This document shows, piece by piece, positions 11,826 to 20,015 of a stretch of DNA of 64,000 nt (its first letter is position 1; the number at the start of each line of letters is the position of its first letter). Source of the stretch: Sphingomonas hengshuiensis (GTDB lineage: Bacteria > Pseudomonadota > Alphaproteobacteria > Sphingomonadales > Sphingomonadaceae); NCBI RefSeq assembly GCF_000935025.1, contig NZ_CP010836.1, positions 1-64,000 of the forward strand. Direction: 5' to 3'. The notes beneath the pieces were generated by a model. It did not search any database. It saw nothing but the letters and a program-made list of their open reading frames with translations, and was not told where the DNA came from. The translations under genes and the position numbers were made by a program.

Positions 11826-12604
11826 CAGGCCGGTCTATCACCTTGCATACGCTCCAATACTCGAAAGCCGACCTAGACGCGGTTCCCGAAGACGATCGCT
11901 ACTTCTTCCTAATGAGTACCGGGCTCGCAAACGAGTTGCAGATGCTGAACAAGATGGTCGCTGTCATCATTGATAGCGCCCCCCCTAACGCGCCGCGGAT
12001 CGTCAATCAGGGCAATTCGGCTTACGCCATGCTCGTTATGCGGATGCTCGCCGGTCGCATGTGCGAGGGGTGGAAGGTGCTATCGGGCTTCTCGAAGAAG
12101 CTGAAGGCCGACTATGAGCCCCATATGAGCGAGGACGGGCGCGTCGCTCTTCGCAACCTGCGCGCCTACTTCAATCCGGGCAAAGGGAAGCAATCGCTCA
12201 TAACTGACGTGCGCAACAATGTCGCATTTCATAGCCTGCGAGAAATCGTCGCAGCCGCCTACGACGCTCTTCCGCCTATGGACGACCTAGGCGACTATCT
12301 TCATCGCCATATCGGCAACACGCTCTATTACACGACGGAAATCCTGCAATATGAAGCGCTCAAGCAACTAGCAGGCGTAGGCGACGGGGCCGAAGCTCTC
12401 CGGCTTATGCAGCGCGATGCACACGCGCAGACGAATAACTTCAACACCGCGATATATTCCTTCGTCGTCGCATTCTGCGAACGCTATCTAAAGGGCGCAC
12501 TTGCGACGCTACCGGACGAAACCGAGACGTTTGAAGTCCGATCGTTTGATGACATGCGCCTTAGTTTCTTCAGCGAATTGCCCACGCCGCAGGCGGCGTC
12601 CTAG
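11822..12604 (+). CDS. hypothetical protein, partner of the 11223 gene
   Basis: 260-residue, mostly helical soluble protein, translationally coupled to the membrane gene upstream. Visible stretches are FFLMSTGLANELQMLNKMVAVII (helix), AYAMLVMRMLAGRMCEGWKVL, ITDVRNNVAFHSLREIV and a C-terminal VVAFCERYLKGALATLP. The RNNVAFH segment recalls helical bundle proteins of the AbiV/HEPN-like sort, but the match is too weak to name it. The function is unknown. Confidence 0.6.
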   Translation: MTGRSITLHTLQYSKADLDAVPEDDRYFFLMSTGLANELQMLNKMVAVIIDSAPPNAPRIVNQGNSAYAMLVMRMLAGRMCEGWKVLSGFSKKLKADYEPHMSEDGRVALRNLRAYFNPGKGKQSLITDVRNNVAFHSLREIVAAAYDALPPMDDLGDYLHRHIGNTLYYTTEILQYEALKQLAGVGDGAEALRLMQRDAHAQTNNFNTAIYSFVVAFCERYLKGALATLPDETETFEVRSFDDMRLSFFSELPTPQAAS

Positions 12605-12630
12605 GCAATTCGCCGAAAAGCGAGGAATTT

Positions 12631-12789
12631 ATGCCGGTCTATTTCATATCCCAAGTTGAGCGCGATTGGATTGTCACGAAGATAGGTAAGGCGAAGGATG
12701 CCAGCCTGCTCACTGCTCATTTGCGGGCGCACTCCGATGATCGGTCGGGGAAGTGCCGGACGTCGGCTCTTGGCGAGAGCTGCCGTTAG
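12631..12789 (+). pseudogene. possible T5orf172/GIY-YIG-like fragment
   Basis: A 52-residue frame starting MPVYFISQVERDWIVTKIGKAKDA. The order VYFI...KIGKA is the start of T5orf172-type GIY-YIG domains, but the rest of the domain does not follow in this frame. If real, it is a short or frameshifted remnant. The surrounding 280 bases hold nothing else. Confidence 0.25.
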
Positions 12790-12884
12790 ACACGTCACGC
12801 GGGAACGGCAGGAAAGTCCCAATGCTCGTCATTCATAGCATCCGGCGCCCCGGCGAGCTCCGGTGGGCCGGAGCAACTCAATCG

Positions 12885-13100
12885 TCATTTTCGGGAGTGC
12901 TCGTCGTCGGAATAGAATAGCCGGTTGTGCAGCCAGGTGTTGACCGCCGCCTCGCGCCAGCCTGCGCATCGCAGGCTGATCCGGACACTCTTGGGGAAAC
13001 TGCCGTCCTGCATCTTTCGGTATAGCGTCGAGCGGCTGAGTCCGGTGCGTTCGAGCACCGTTTTGATCCGGATGATGCGTTCTTGGGTTTCTGTAGTCAT
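12885..13100 (-). CDS. AlpA-family DNA-binding regulator
   Basis: 71-residue AlpA/excisionase-like protein with a MerR-type winged HTH: RIIRIKTVLERTGLSRSTLYRKMQDGSFPKSVRIS then AGWREAAVNTWL. The ATG at 13100 (MTTETQ) has a GCAGG nine bases upstream; 13115 is the alternative. Proteins of this kind activate or direct excision of P4-like elements, so it is a candidate excision factor for the integrase at 4871, although it is 7 kb away. Confidence 0.8.
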   Translation of the reverse strand: MTTETQERIIRIKTVLERTGLSRSTLYRKMQDGSFPKSVRISLRCAGWREAAVNTWLHNRLFYSDDEHSRK

Positions 13101-13115
13101 CGGATGTGCCTGCAT

Positions 13116-14084
13116 TTCCTGCGTTGGTTTGTGCTCCCTTGGAGCAGACGAGACCCGCTTGTTATGCTGGGATCAAGGGGGCTGGCGCGCTCTGCTTACT
13201 GTGGGCGAGAAATAGAAAGCGTAGCGTAGGCTGAGAATTGGAGAGCCGTTCCCAAGGCGTCTCACGCCTGCAGCGTGACCGCGCTTCTCACGCCGCTGCG
13301 CGTCGCCGAGTCGCTCTTCGGCGTCTCGGTCCATTCGGATGATGATCGCATGACGCAGTTTGCCGGACTGTGCCGGTAATCGGAACGCGGTTCAGATGAG
13401 CGTGCACTTGCGCCTCTGACGAGGCTGCCAGAGACCGCATGTCCTGGTTCGCGGCGTGGCACGCTCGATCCGACCGGAGGGCGCGGCAGCGGCTGACGCA
13501 CGGGCGCGCGCGCACGCCGCCGCGACGGCCGGCCGGATTTCGAGAGTGCTTGTCTGATGGGCTCTGGTGGAGCCGCGCAACGCTTTGCGCTGCGAGAGAT
13601 CTGCGGTCACCGCGCATCGCGCGGCGGCGTTGCGCCTCCGGCGACGATCTGGCGGGTGGGCGTCGCTACCCTATGGTCCCGCCGCGGCGTGCCGCAACCC
13701 GGGCGATGCCCGGGTCCTCCATTTCATTTCGGCCCTGCGGGTGCAGCCCGCCTCTGCCGGCGGGACCGTCGGTTCGCTCCTGCCGCCCACCCGCCCACAT
13801 GGAGAGGGGGTTGTGGTCAAGTCGATATTGCCATGCGTGCTCCTTCTTCGATCAGATCCAGGTTGAGCCCCGTTCTCAGGCCAGACGAGATTCTCGCCAG
13901 TCCAGGCTCACATGCGGTCGCTGCGCGGTAGGCAGCTGCACCAAGTCCCCGTATTCGTCGGGCGGGCTCAGGCGGACGAGACCATTCTATTCCACGGCAT
14001 TTGAGGCCAGGCGGGTGGTGCGGTTCGTCCACCTGGATCTGCCGGGGTTGATCAGCCCCGGCGGACAGGTGTTGCGTTGCTCAG
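13116..14084. other. gene-poor GC-rich interval with a structured repeat
   Basis: Nearly 1 kb without a credible gene. ORFs on both strands are arginine- and proline-rich shadows. The only notable content is structured-repeat copy A at 13654-13797. The sequence just before 14085 is probably the non-coding end of the IS110-type element. Confidence 0.6.
13654..13797 (+). repeat. structured repeat, copy A
   Basis: About 140 bases alignable along their whole length with 15366-15505 in direct orientation. Shared blocks include TGCCGCAAC, CGGCCCT.CGGGTGC, TCGCTC and GCCGCCCACCC. Inside copy A a perfect hairpin ACCCGGGC-GAT-GCCCGGGT (13698-13716) and a second one CCCGCC...GGCGGG (13748-13764) can form. 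Copy B has different bases at the first hairpin but can still pair, which suggests a conserved structure. Confidence 0.6.
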
Positions 14085-15247
14085 ATGCGTTTCATTACCG
14101 CTCCTTCGATGACGACGCCGTGGTGGACGAACTTCCACAGGGCGATAAGCAGCTTGCGAGCCATGGCGATGATCGTCGATTTGCTTCGGCCGCCCGCCTT
14201 GGTGCGTTCGCGGAACCAGCGCGTCAGCGCCGAGTCAGGCTGGTGCAGTAGTCAGAACCACGAGAGCTGGACCATGATCGTTCGAAGGCGGGGATTCCCC
14301 GATTGCGACACGCCTTGCTCTCGACTGACATTGCCGCTTTGCCAGGGTGTCGGGGCCAGGCCGGCATAGGCGGCGAGCTGGCGCCGGTTGTCGAAGTGCC
14401 GATAGAGCCCCTCCGACCACAAGATCTGCGCGAAGTCGGGGCCGACGCCCTTCAGCACCATCAGGTTGGCCGCACCCCCAGCCGGTGCGGGCGGACATGG
14501 CGCAGCGGCGATCATCGCATCGCGCGTCGCTTCGTTCGCCTTCATCTGCTCGAGAAGCAGTTCGACCCGGTCGAGCATGCGTTCCAGCTCGGCGCTCAGA
14601 TGGCAAGGCAGCGGCAGATCATCGGCCGTCCGCAAGGCATCGAAGCGCTCGCGCCGATCCTTATGCAGCGGCTGGAAGTCAACGATGCCGTGACAGAACA
14701 GCAGCCCCTTGATCCGGTTGACGAGCCGGACCCGCTCTCCGATCAGCACACGCCGCTCGCGACAGTTGCGGCGGCGGTCCTCTTCTTCGGGGCTCGGCGG
14801 GCGCACCATCGCGCAGATCCGCGGGTCGCCGCGCTTATAGGCCAGCAGGGTGCGAAGCAGCGTCTCGCCATCGAGCTTGTCGGTCTTCGCACGCCGGCGC
14901 CGCCGCGACGTCGTGACCGACGCCGGGTCGACGACATGACTGTCGATGCCTTCGCGCTCGAGCATGCGATGGATCCAGAAGCCGTCGAGCCCGGCCTCCT
15001 GGATCGAGACGAACGGGTAGCTTTCGCCGGTTCGCAACCGGGCCTTCTCCTTGATCTGGCCAAGCAGCGCCATCAGACCCGCCATGTCGCCAGCCGGCAG
15101 GGCGCGCTTCGACATCTTCTCGCCGCCACCGGGCGACAGCGAGGTGACGAGCCAGCTCGATTTGCTCAGCTCCATCGAGAAGAAGATCGCTGCAAGCGTC
15201 GTTTGAACAGGCGCTGCAGGCGCCGCGTCACGATCGTCGATGTTCAT
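14085..15247 (-). pseudogene. IS110-family transposase with in-frame TGA
   Basis: DEDD transposase of the IS110 type: FFSMELSKSSWLV at the N-terminus, IDSHVVDPASV, RRAKTDKLDGETLLRTLLAYKRGD, LKGVGPDFAQILW and AYAGLAPTPWQSG toward the C-terminus. The frame stops at a TGA at 14252-14254 after MVQLSWF. The same frame then continues with family-like sequence (LLHQPDSALTRWFRERT, then KLLIALWKFV) to a stop at 14085-14087. A tryptophan codon has probably become TGA. The element is likely inactive unless the stop is read through. Confidence 0.85.
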
Positions 15248-15612
15248 GGTCTACCTCCTCACTATGTTCGAAAGGCGCGCTGCCGCGGCGCGACTTTGAT
15301 TCAATGGGATCGGACAAAGGCCATCGCTGGTCGCGATGGCGTTGTTTTGCCTGACCCAGGTCGAGGGTGAGCGGCGCTCCTTTCTAGGCCCGCTGCGGCA
15401 TGCCGCAACGCGCGCTGCGCGCACGTCCTGCACTTCGTTACGGCCCTTCGGGTGCGCCCTGCCTCCTTCAGCGCGCCTCTTCACTCGCTCTTCGCCGCCC
15501 ACCCCCGGCCTGGGTCACGCTGGTGTGATTCAGGTGCGGGGACGGCCCGGTCGGTGCCCTCACCATGGGGTCTATTCCGGCGCCGGTTGCGGTGTTTGAA
15601 GGAGTGAGGAAG
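15248..15612. other. interval between IS110-type element and parB-like gene
   Basis: About 365 bases. It holds the upstream non-coding end of the IS110-type element (where a bridge RNA of the IS110 subgroup could lie), structured-repeat copy B, and the leader of the ParB-like gene with GGAGTGAGGAAG as ribosome-binding site. Confidence 0.5.
15366..15505 (+). repeat. structured repeat, copy B
   Basis: The diverged direct copy of 13654-13797. It lies about 108 bases ahead of the ParB-like start codon on the same strand, so it could be transcribed as its leader. The hairpin GCGCGC-TGC-GCGCAC replaces the ACCCGGGC hairpin of copy A. It lacks a readable ORF shared between copies, so coding is unlikely. 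Confidence 0.6.
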
Positions 15613-17355
15613 ATGGAACTCAAGCACATCGATTTGGCCAGTCTCTGCATCTCGGCTGCGAACATGCGCGCCAGGGGCAAGCCGGATACTTCGAACATTC
15701 TGCCTTCGATCCGGGCGCGCGGTGTTCTCGTGCCGCTGATCGTGCGGCCTGCGGAGGGCGAGGGCCGGTTCGAGATCGTGGCGGGCAAGCGGCGCTACCA
15801 TGCGGCGCTGACGGTTGCCGATGAGAGCGGTGACCGGGAAGCGTTGCCGTGCGCAGTGATCGCGGCGGGTGACGACGCGGCGGCGCTGGAGGCATCGCTG
15901 ATCGAGAATGTCGCGCGGCTGGACCCCGACGAGGTCACAAGGTGGGAGAGCTTTACGCGGCTGGTGCGCGAGGGGCGCTCGCCCGAGGATATCGCACTCA
16001 CCTTCGGGCTTACGAACGTGCAGGTGAAACGAACGCTGGCGCTGGGAAATCTGCTGCCGCGCATCCGGGGACTCTATCGCAAGGGTGAAATCGACGTCGC
16101 GACCGTGCGGCACCTGACCCTCGCGTCCAAGGCAAGGCAACGGGATTGGCTGGCGTTGCTGGACGACCCCGAGGTCTATTGCCCGACCGGTTATCAGTTG
16201 AAGGCATGGCTGTTCGGCGGCGCATCGATCCCGGTCAGCGCGGCGCTGTTCGAGCTGGCCAGCTACCAAGGCGAGATCGTCTCCGACCTGTTCGGCGAGG
16301 AACGCTGGTTCGGTGACACCGCGAGCTTCTGGACTGCGCAGGCCGCTGCCGTCGAGGCCAAGGCCGAGAGCTTCCGCAAGGCAGGATGGCGCGAGGTTGT
16401 CGTGCTGCCGACCGGTGAGCCATTCCACGGCTGGGAGCATGAGCGTTGCCCCAAGCGCAAGGGCGGAAAGGTGTTCATCAGCGTCGGCGCTGGCGGCGAC
16501 GTCGCGGTCCATGAGGGCTATGTTTCGCTCAGGGAAGCACGCGGTGCTCGGAGGGGTGCGCTAGGCGAGGCAGTCGAGAAGCCTGTCCGGCCCGAAGTCA
16601 GTTCGCCGATCCATAACTACATCGACCTGCATCGGCACGCCGCCGTGCGAGCGGATATTGCCAACCGTCCTTCGCTGGCGCTGCGGTTGATGGTGGCACA
16701 TGTCATCGTCGGCTCGTCGCTATGGAATGTGCGAATCGAGGCGCAGCGTGCCGCTAGCGACGCGATTGCCGAGAGCGTCGAGAACAGCGCATCCGAAGCT
16801 GCGTTTGACGAGAAGCGGCGGGCGGTGCTGGCGCTGCTAGGGCTCGATCCCGAGACGCCCACGGTGACCTGCGGCTATGACGGCGAGCATGGCGTGGCGG
16901 GGCTGTTGGTCCGGCTGATTGAGCTTCCCGATCCGGCGGTGCTCGACGTGGCGGCGATCGTCATGGGCGAGACGCTCGACGCGGGAAGCGCGCTGATCGA
17001 AGTACTGGGGACGATGCTCGGCATCGACATGGCCAAGGTGTGGCAGGGCGACGACGCGCTGCTCGACATGATCCGCGACCGTGCAGTGCTGCACCATGTG
17101 CTGGCGGACGTGGCGGGCGAAAGCGTCGCCGATGCCAACGAGGGGGCAACCGGCAAGGTAAAGCGCAAGATCGTGCGCGATTGCCTGACCGGCGAGAACG
17201 GACGCGATAGGCATGAGGGCTGGTTGCCCAAGTGGATGGCGTTCCCACCGGCCGCCTACACCGAGCGCGGCGGCGTCGCGACCGTCAACCGGGCGGCCAT
17301 CGTCGCCGAACTGGGAGCCTCGCCCGACCTAGAGCCGCTGCGTCACGCAGCCTGA
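15613..17355 (+). CDS. ParB/KorB-like DNA-binding protein
   Basis: 580-residue protein. Residues about 1-110 form a ParB N-terminal domain with IRARGVLVPLIVRP, EIVAGKRRYHAAL (the GxRR box) and ALEASLIENVARLDPDEVTRW. Residues about 115-175 hold the HTH (PEDIALTFGLTNVQVKRTLALGNLLP). The long C-terminal part is of unknown role. The ATG at 15613 follows a good GGAGTGAGGAAG site; the upstream in-frame ATG at 15565 has none. Large ParB-like proteins of this type are common on alphaproteobacterial plasmids and islands, where they probably aid maintenance or regulation. No ParA is present. Confidence 0.85.
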   Translation: MELKHIDLASLCISAANMRARGKPDTSNILPSIRARGVLVPLIVRPAEGEGRFEIVAGKRRYHAALTVADESGDREALPCAVIAAGDDAAALEASLIENVARLDPDEVTRWESFTRLVREGRSPEDIALTFGLTNVQVKRTLALGNLLPRIRGLYRKGEIDVATVRHLTLASKARQRDWLALLDDPEVYCPTGYQLKAWLFGGASIPVSAALFELASYQGEIVSDLFGEERWFGDTASFWTAQAAAVEAKAESFRKAGWREVVVLPTGEPFHGWEHERCPKRKGGKVFISVGAGGDVAVHEGYVSLREARGARRGALGEAVEKPVRPEVSSPIHNYIDLHRHAAVRADIANRPSLALRLMVAHVIVGSSLWNVRIEAQRAASDAIAESVENSASEAAFDEKRRAVLALLGLDPETPTVTCGYDGEHGVAGLLVRLIELPDPAVLDVAAIVMGETLDAGSALIEVLGTMLGIDMAKVWQGDDALLDMIRDRAVLHHVLADVAGESVADANEGATGKVKRKIVRDCLTGENGRDRHEGWLPKWMAFPPAAYTERGGVATVNRAAIVAELGASPDLEPLRHAA

Positions 17356-17412
17356 TCCAGTCTGGCGGCCACCGCGCCGCCAGATTTCCCCTCTCCTATG
17401 TCGGAGGACATC

Positions 17413-17646
17413 ATGACCGACGAACCTGATCCCGCGACCTTGAAGCGGCTCGATCGCGCGGTGGGCAAGCTGCCCCGGTTGCAGCGCGAAATCTTCCTCG
17501 CCGCCCGGCTCGACGACATGGACTATGTCGAGATCGCCGAGCGCACCGGCCTCAGTGTCCGCGAGGTGGAGCGACAGATTGCAAGAGCGCTGCTGAGCAT
17601 CGTGCGCCGCATGGACAAGCAACCCCGGCGCTGGTGGCGTCGATGA
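17413..17646 (+). CDS. sigma-70 region-4-like HTH protein
   Basis: 77-residue protein resembling only region 4 of sigma factors: LPRLQREIFLAARLDDMDYVEIAERTGLSVREVERQIARALLSIVRRM. The ATG at 17413 (MTDEPD) is preferred over 17398; GGAGG is at 17402. It lacks regions 1-3 and so cannot act as a full sigma factor. It probably regulates island genes. It lies 57 bases after the ParB-like gene. Confidence 0.75.
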   Translation: MTDEPDPATLKRLDRAVGKLPRLQREIFLAARLDDMDYVEIAERTGLSVREVERQIARALLSIVRRMDKQPRRWWRR

Positions 17647-17714
17647 CCGCGACCTCGCCGGGCTTTGGCCCGGCGAGGTTTGCGCTTGCCCCGCCAAGGG
17701 CTAGGAGTGCGAGG

Positions 17715-18365
17715 ATGAAGACCGACCTCGACCATCTGCCGAGCCAGAAGCAGCGCGAATTGCAGCATGTGGTGCGCGTGTTGTTCGAGGAGTTCGAGCG
17801 AGAGATCGGCCTCGCGACCCAGCCGTGGAAGAAGCGCGGGCGCATTCTCAAGGTCATTCTCTACGGCAGCTATGCGCGCGGTGACTGGGTCGATGACGCG
17901 GTCGGCGGCTACAAATCCGACTATGACATTCTCGTCGTCGTCAACGACGCCAAACTCACCGATCCGGTCGAATATTGGGGCAAGGCGGACGACCGGTTGA
18001 TGCGCGATGCGACGATCAACGAGGCACTGAGCGCGCCGGTCAATTTCATCGTCCACGACTTGGCCGATGTGAACGACCAGCTCACGCACGGGCGACCGTT
18101 TTTCGTAGATATTGCCGAACAAGGGATCGCCATTTACGAGGCCGAGGGGTTCGAACTGGCGACGCCACGTGTGCTGCCGCCCGAGGAAGCGCTTGCCGAG
18201 GCGCAGAAGCATTTCGACTATTGGTTTCCGTTTGCTGTTCATGCTCGGCGGTTGGCGGTTACCAGCTGTGAAGACGGCGTTCTTCGCGATGCAGCTTTCA
18301 TGCTCCACCAATCAGTTGAACGCTTATATCACTGCGCTTTGCTGGCACTCACGCTTTACAGCCCC
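17715..18365 (+). pseudogene. nucleotidyltransferase-HEPN gene, 5' part (split by a mobile module)
   Basis: N-terminal 217 residues of a nucleotidyltransferase-HEPN protein. It starts MKTDLDHLPSQKQREL at the ATG at 17715 (GAGG just upstream), with the catalytic strand-helix VILYGSYARGDWVDD, the metal-binding SDYDILVVV, and the beginning of the HEPN domain (DAAFMLHQSVERLYHCALLALTLYSP). It stops being homologous exactly at 18365. The missing 3' part is at 19744-19995; joining the two with one copy of AGCCCC gives an uninterrupted 300-residue protein. Such genes act as toxin-antitoxin or RNA-targeting stress modules. Confidence 0.85.
18360..18365 (+). repeat. 6-bp duplication AGCCCC, left
   Basis: AGCCCC before the module, matched by AGCCCC at 19738-19743 after it. 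Removing the module and one copy restores the target reading frame exactly. It is either a 6-bp target-site duplication or the 6-bp core of a tyrosine-recombinase site. Confidence 0.85.
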
Positions 18366-18402
18366 TTATGCCGCGCGCGGCATAACGGGCTTTATGCCGA
18401 GC
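18366..18402 (+). repeat. dif-like recombination arms at the left end of the cassette
   Basis: A perfect 20-bp palindrome, TTATGCCGCGCGCGGCATAA (18366-18385), is followed by CGGGCT and TTATGCCGAGC. The second half of the palindrome, with the spacer and the next arm, forms a complete inverted 11-bp arm / 6-bp spacer / 11-bp arm site. This suggests repeated recombination at the same place. Confidence 0.6.
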
Positions 18403-18632
18403 GGAGAACTATGCCGATGGCGCTGGATTTTGCTCTGCGGGACGGACGTTTAGGCAGATTCCGCGCGGCATAGTTTCCTGCTTCTCGCGCGCGGGATTTG
18501 CCAGGTGGTGCGGCAGTGATTCCGTCGCGGAACGGCGCGCAGGTTGACGGCGCGCGCCGTTGCCAAGCCGTCAATCGGCAGAAGGAAAGTGACGACAAGA
18601 CTCGCGCTCCGCTTCTCGCGTTCCTCGGCGCT

Positions 18633-19559
18633 CTACGACGCCGACTTGGCCTGCTCGAGCAGTTCGTCCAGCCACTCGAGCGATACCGCCTCGACTTTGT
18701 CGCGAAGCGAGCGAACGGACCGAGTGATCGCCGCGACATCGTCGCTGCCGATTTCATAGTTGGTCGAGTAGCGTGCCTCGACATAGGCACGCTTCGCGAG
18801 CTCGAAGCGGCGTCGATCCTGTTTCGTTTCACGTGGCCAGCAGTCGACCAGACGCGGTTCCTTGTCCTCGGCAAGCGAGCGCAGGAACTTGAGGTTGTGG
18901 CTGCGCGGAACATACTGGGATCGGACAAGCAGAAAGCAGGCATATGCCGTCTCTGCGGCTTGATGTAGGTTGAACGCCGCGAACTTGCGGGACCCCTCAT
19001 CTGATGTGGATTGGGCCAGGTGGTATTCGACAGCGCCGAGCCAGCGATCGATGTCCATCTTCCGCGATCTGAAGTAGCGAGCTGACATCTCATACGCATC
19101 GGCGACCGTCAGCGGCCTGGGCGTCACGAACTCGGCGCCCGCCAGCTCGTAGAGCGCGATGCCATCGCGCACGATGTCGACCCAGAAATATTCGCCGCGC
19201 GTCAGTCCTTGATTCACCTCGTCCAGCGTGTGGACGATGATGTTCACGGGCCGCGCGACCGATGCGTCGTGCTCGATCTTGTCTTCGGCGACGTACCAGT
19301 ATTCGGCAATGTCGGTGAGGTCCTTGTGGCTCACGATCACGAGGATGTCGTAATCTGACTGGTAGCCGTTCTCAGGCTCATCGACCCAGTCGTCGCGGGC
19401 ATAGCTGCCGAAGAGCACGACCTTCTGGATCTTGCCATTTTTCTTCCACGGCTGCGTTGCGCGCGAGATCGCGACCGCGAACTCGTCCATCAGCGTCTGA
19501 CGGACGCGCGCCAGCTCTTCCTGTTGCATCGACGGCAGGTGGTCGGTGTCCGTTCGCAT
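18633..19559 (-). CDS. nucleotidyltransferase-HEPN protein carried by the cassette
   Basis: 308-residue intact paralogue of the gene it interrupts. It starts MRTDTDHLPSMQQEE (ATG at 19559) and has VVLFGSYARDDWVDEP and SDYDILVIV as the nucleotidyltransferase motifs. A HEPN domain follows with KFAAFNLHQAAETAYACFLLV and YVPRSHNLKFLRSL, and a charged C-terminal helix. The interrupted gene aligns with it along its whole length. The two halves of a MNT-HEPN toxin-antitoxin pair appear fused in one chain; the target and activity are not shown by the sequence. Confidence 0.85.
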   Translation of the reverse strand: MRTDTDHLPSMQQEELARVRQTLMDEFAVAISRATQPWKKNGKIQKVVLFGSYARDDWVDEPENGYQSDYDILVIVSHKDLTDIAEYWYVAEDKIEHDASVARPVNIIVHTLDEVNQGLTRGEYFWVDIVRDGIALYELAGAEFVTPRPLTVADAYEMSARYFRSRKMDIDRWLGAVEYHLAQSTSDEGSRKFAAFNLHQAAETAYACFLLVRSQYVPRSHNLKFLRSLAEDKEPRLVDCWPRETKQDRRRFELAKRAYVEARYSTNYEIGSDDVAAITRSVRSLRDKVEAVSLEWLDELLEQAKSAS

Positions 19560-19737
19560 CTCCGGATTCTCGCGGTCTCCGCAGCAAGTAGCAAGCCCCC
19601 CGGTGCTCGCCGCGACACAAATCGCCGTCCCAGTCATCGGCAAAACCGCTGGAAACTATGCCGCGCCTATCGCCGCCAAGGCCTTGGGAAGGCGTGCAAA
19701 GCCGAACCCAGTCGGCATAGTCCGCCGCGCGGCATAA

Positions 19738-19743
19738 AGCCCC
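19738..19743 (+). repeat. 6-bp duplication AGCCCC, right
   Basis: Matches 18360-18365 and marks the right boundary of the cassette. Confidence 0.85.
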
Positions 19744-19995
19744 AAATCGCACCGGTTGAACTTTCTTCGGTCTCACGCCGAGGAGGTGGCGCCGGAGTTG
19801 GTCGCTGCTTGGCCACGCGCCGACAAGGTGAGCCGACGCCGTTTCGAACTCTTGCGACAAGCCTATGTGAACGCGCGCTACTCGCCGCATTACGAGATCA
19901 ACAACGAGGAACTGAACTGGCTCGGCGAGCGCGTAGCCGACCTTCAGGCGCTGGTGAAAACGGTGTGCGAACGGCGGCTCGCGCCGCGCGACTGA
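19744..19995 (+). pseudogene. nucleotidyltransferase-HEPN gene, 3' part
   Basis: The last 83 residues of the interrupted gene, beginning KSHRLNFLRSHAEE and continuing RRRFELLRQAYVNARYSPHYEI. It matches the cassette paralogue's SHNLKFLRSLAED and RRRFELAKRAYVEARYSTNYEI. It has no start of its own apart from a TTG at 19756, so it is unlikely to be expressed alone. Confidence 0.8.
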
Positions 19996-20015
19996 GCCGC
20001 GCGGCGCTCGCATCT

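Larger units (their letters stand above)
18366..19737 (-). mobile_element. 1.37-kb cassette with TTATGCCG ends carrying a nucleotidyltransferase-HEPN gene
   Basis: 1372 bases inserted into a related gene with a 6-bp duplication. Each end has the same plan: TTATGCCG, 17 bases on CTATGCCGA, and further in a 16-bp perfect inverted repeat (GCGCGGCATAGTTTCC at 18463-18478 and its complement at 19651-19666). If closed as a circle, the junction would read GCGCGGCATAA-AGCCCC-TTATGCCGCGC, two 11-bp inverted arms around a 6-bp spacer, the geometry of XerCD/dif-type sites. No recombinase is inside. A second such arm-spacer-arm (spacer CGGGCT) lies at 18375-18402. Confidence 0.75.

Noticed and set aside
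13439-14251. 270-residue plus-strand ORF
   Set aside because: Arginine-rich, no motif, runs over the structured repeat and the 3' end of the IS110 transposase on the other strand.
14303-15370. 355-residue plus-strand ORF
   Set aside because: Antisense to the IS110-family transposase, which has all the family motifs.
15481-16512. 343-residue minus-strand ORF
   Set aside because: Antisense to the ParB-like gene; no family features.
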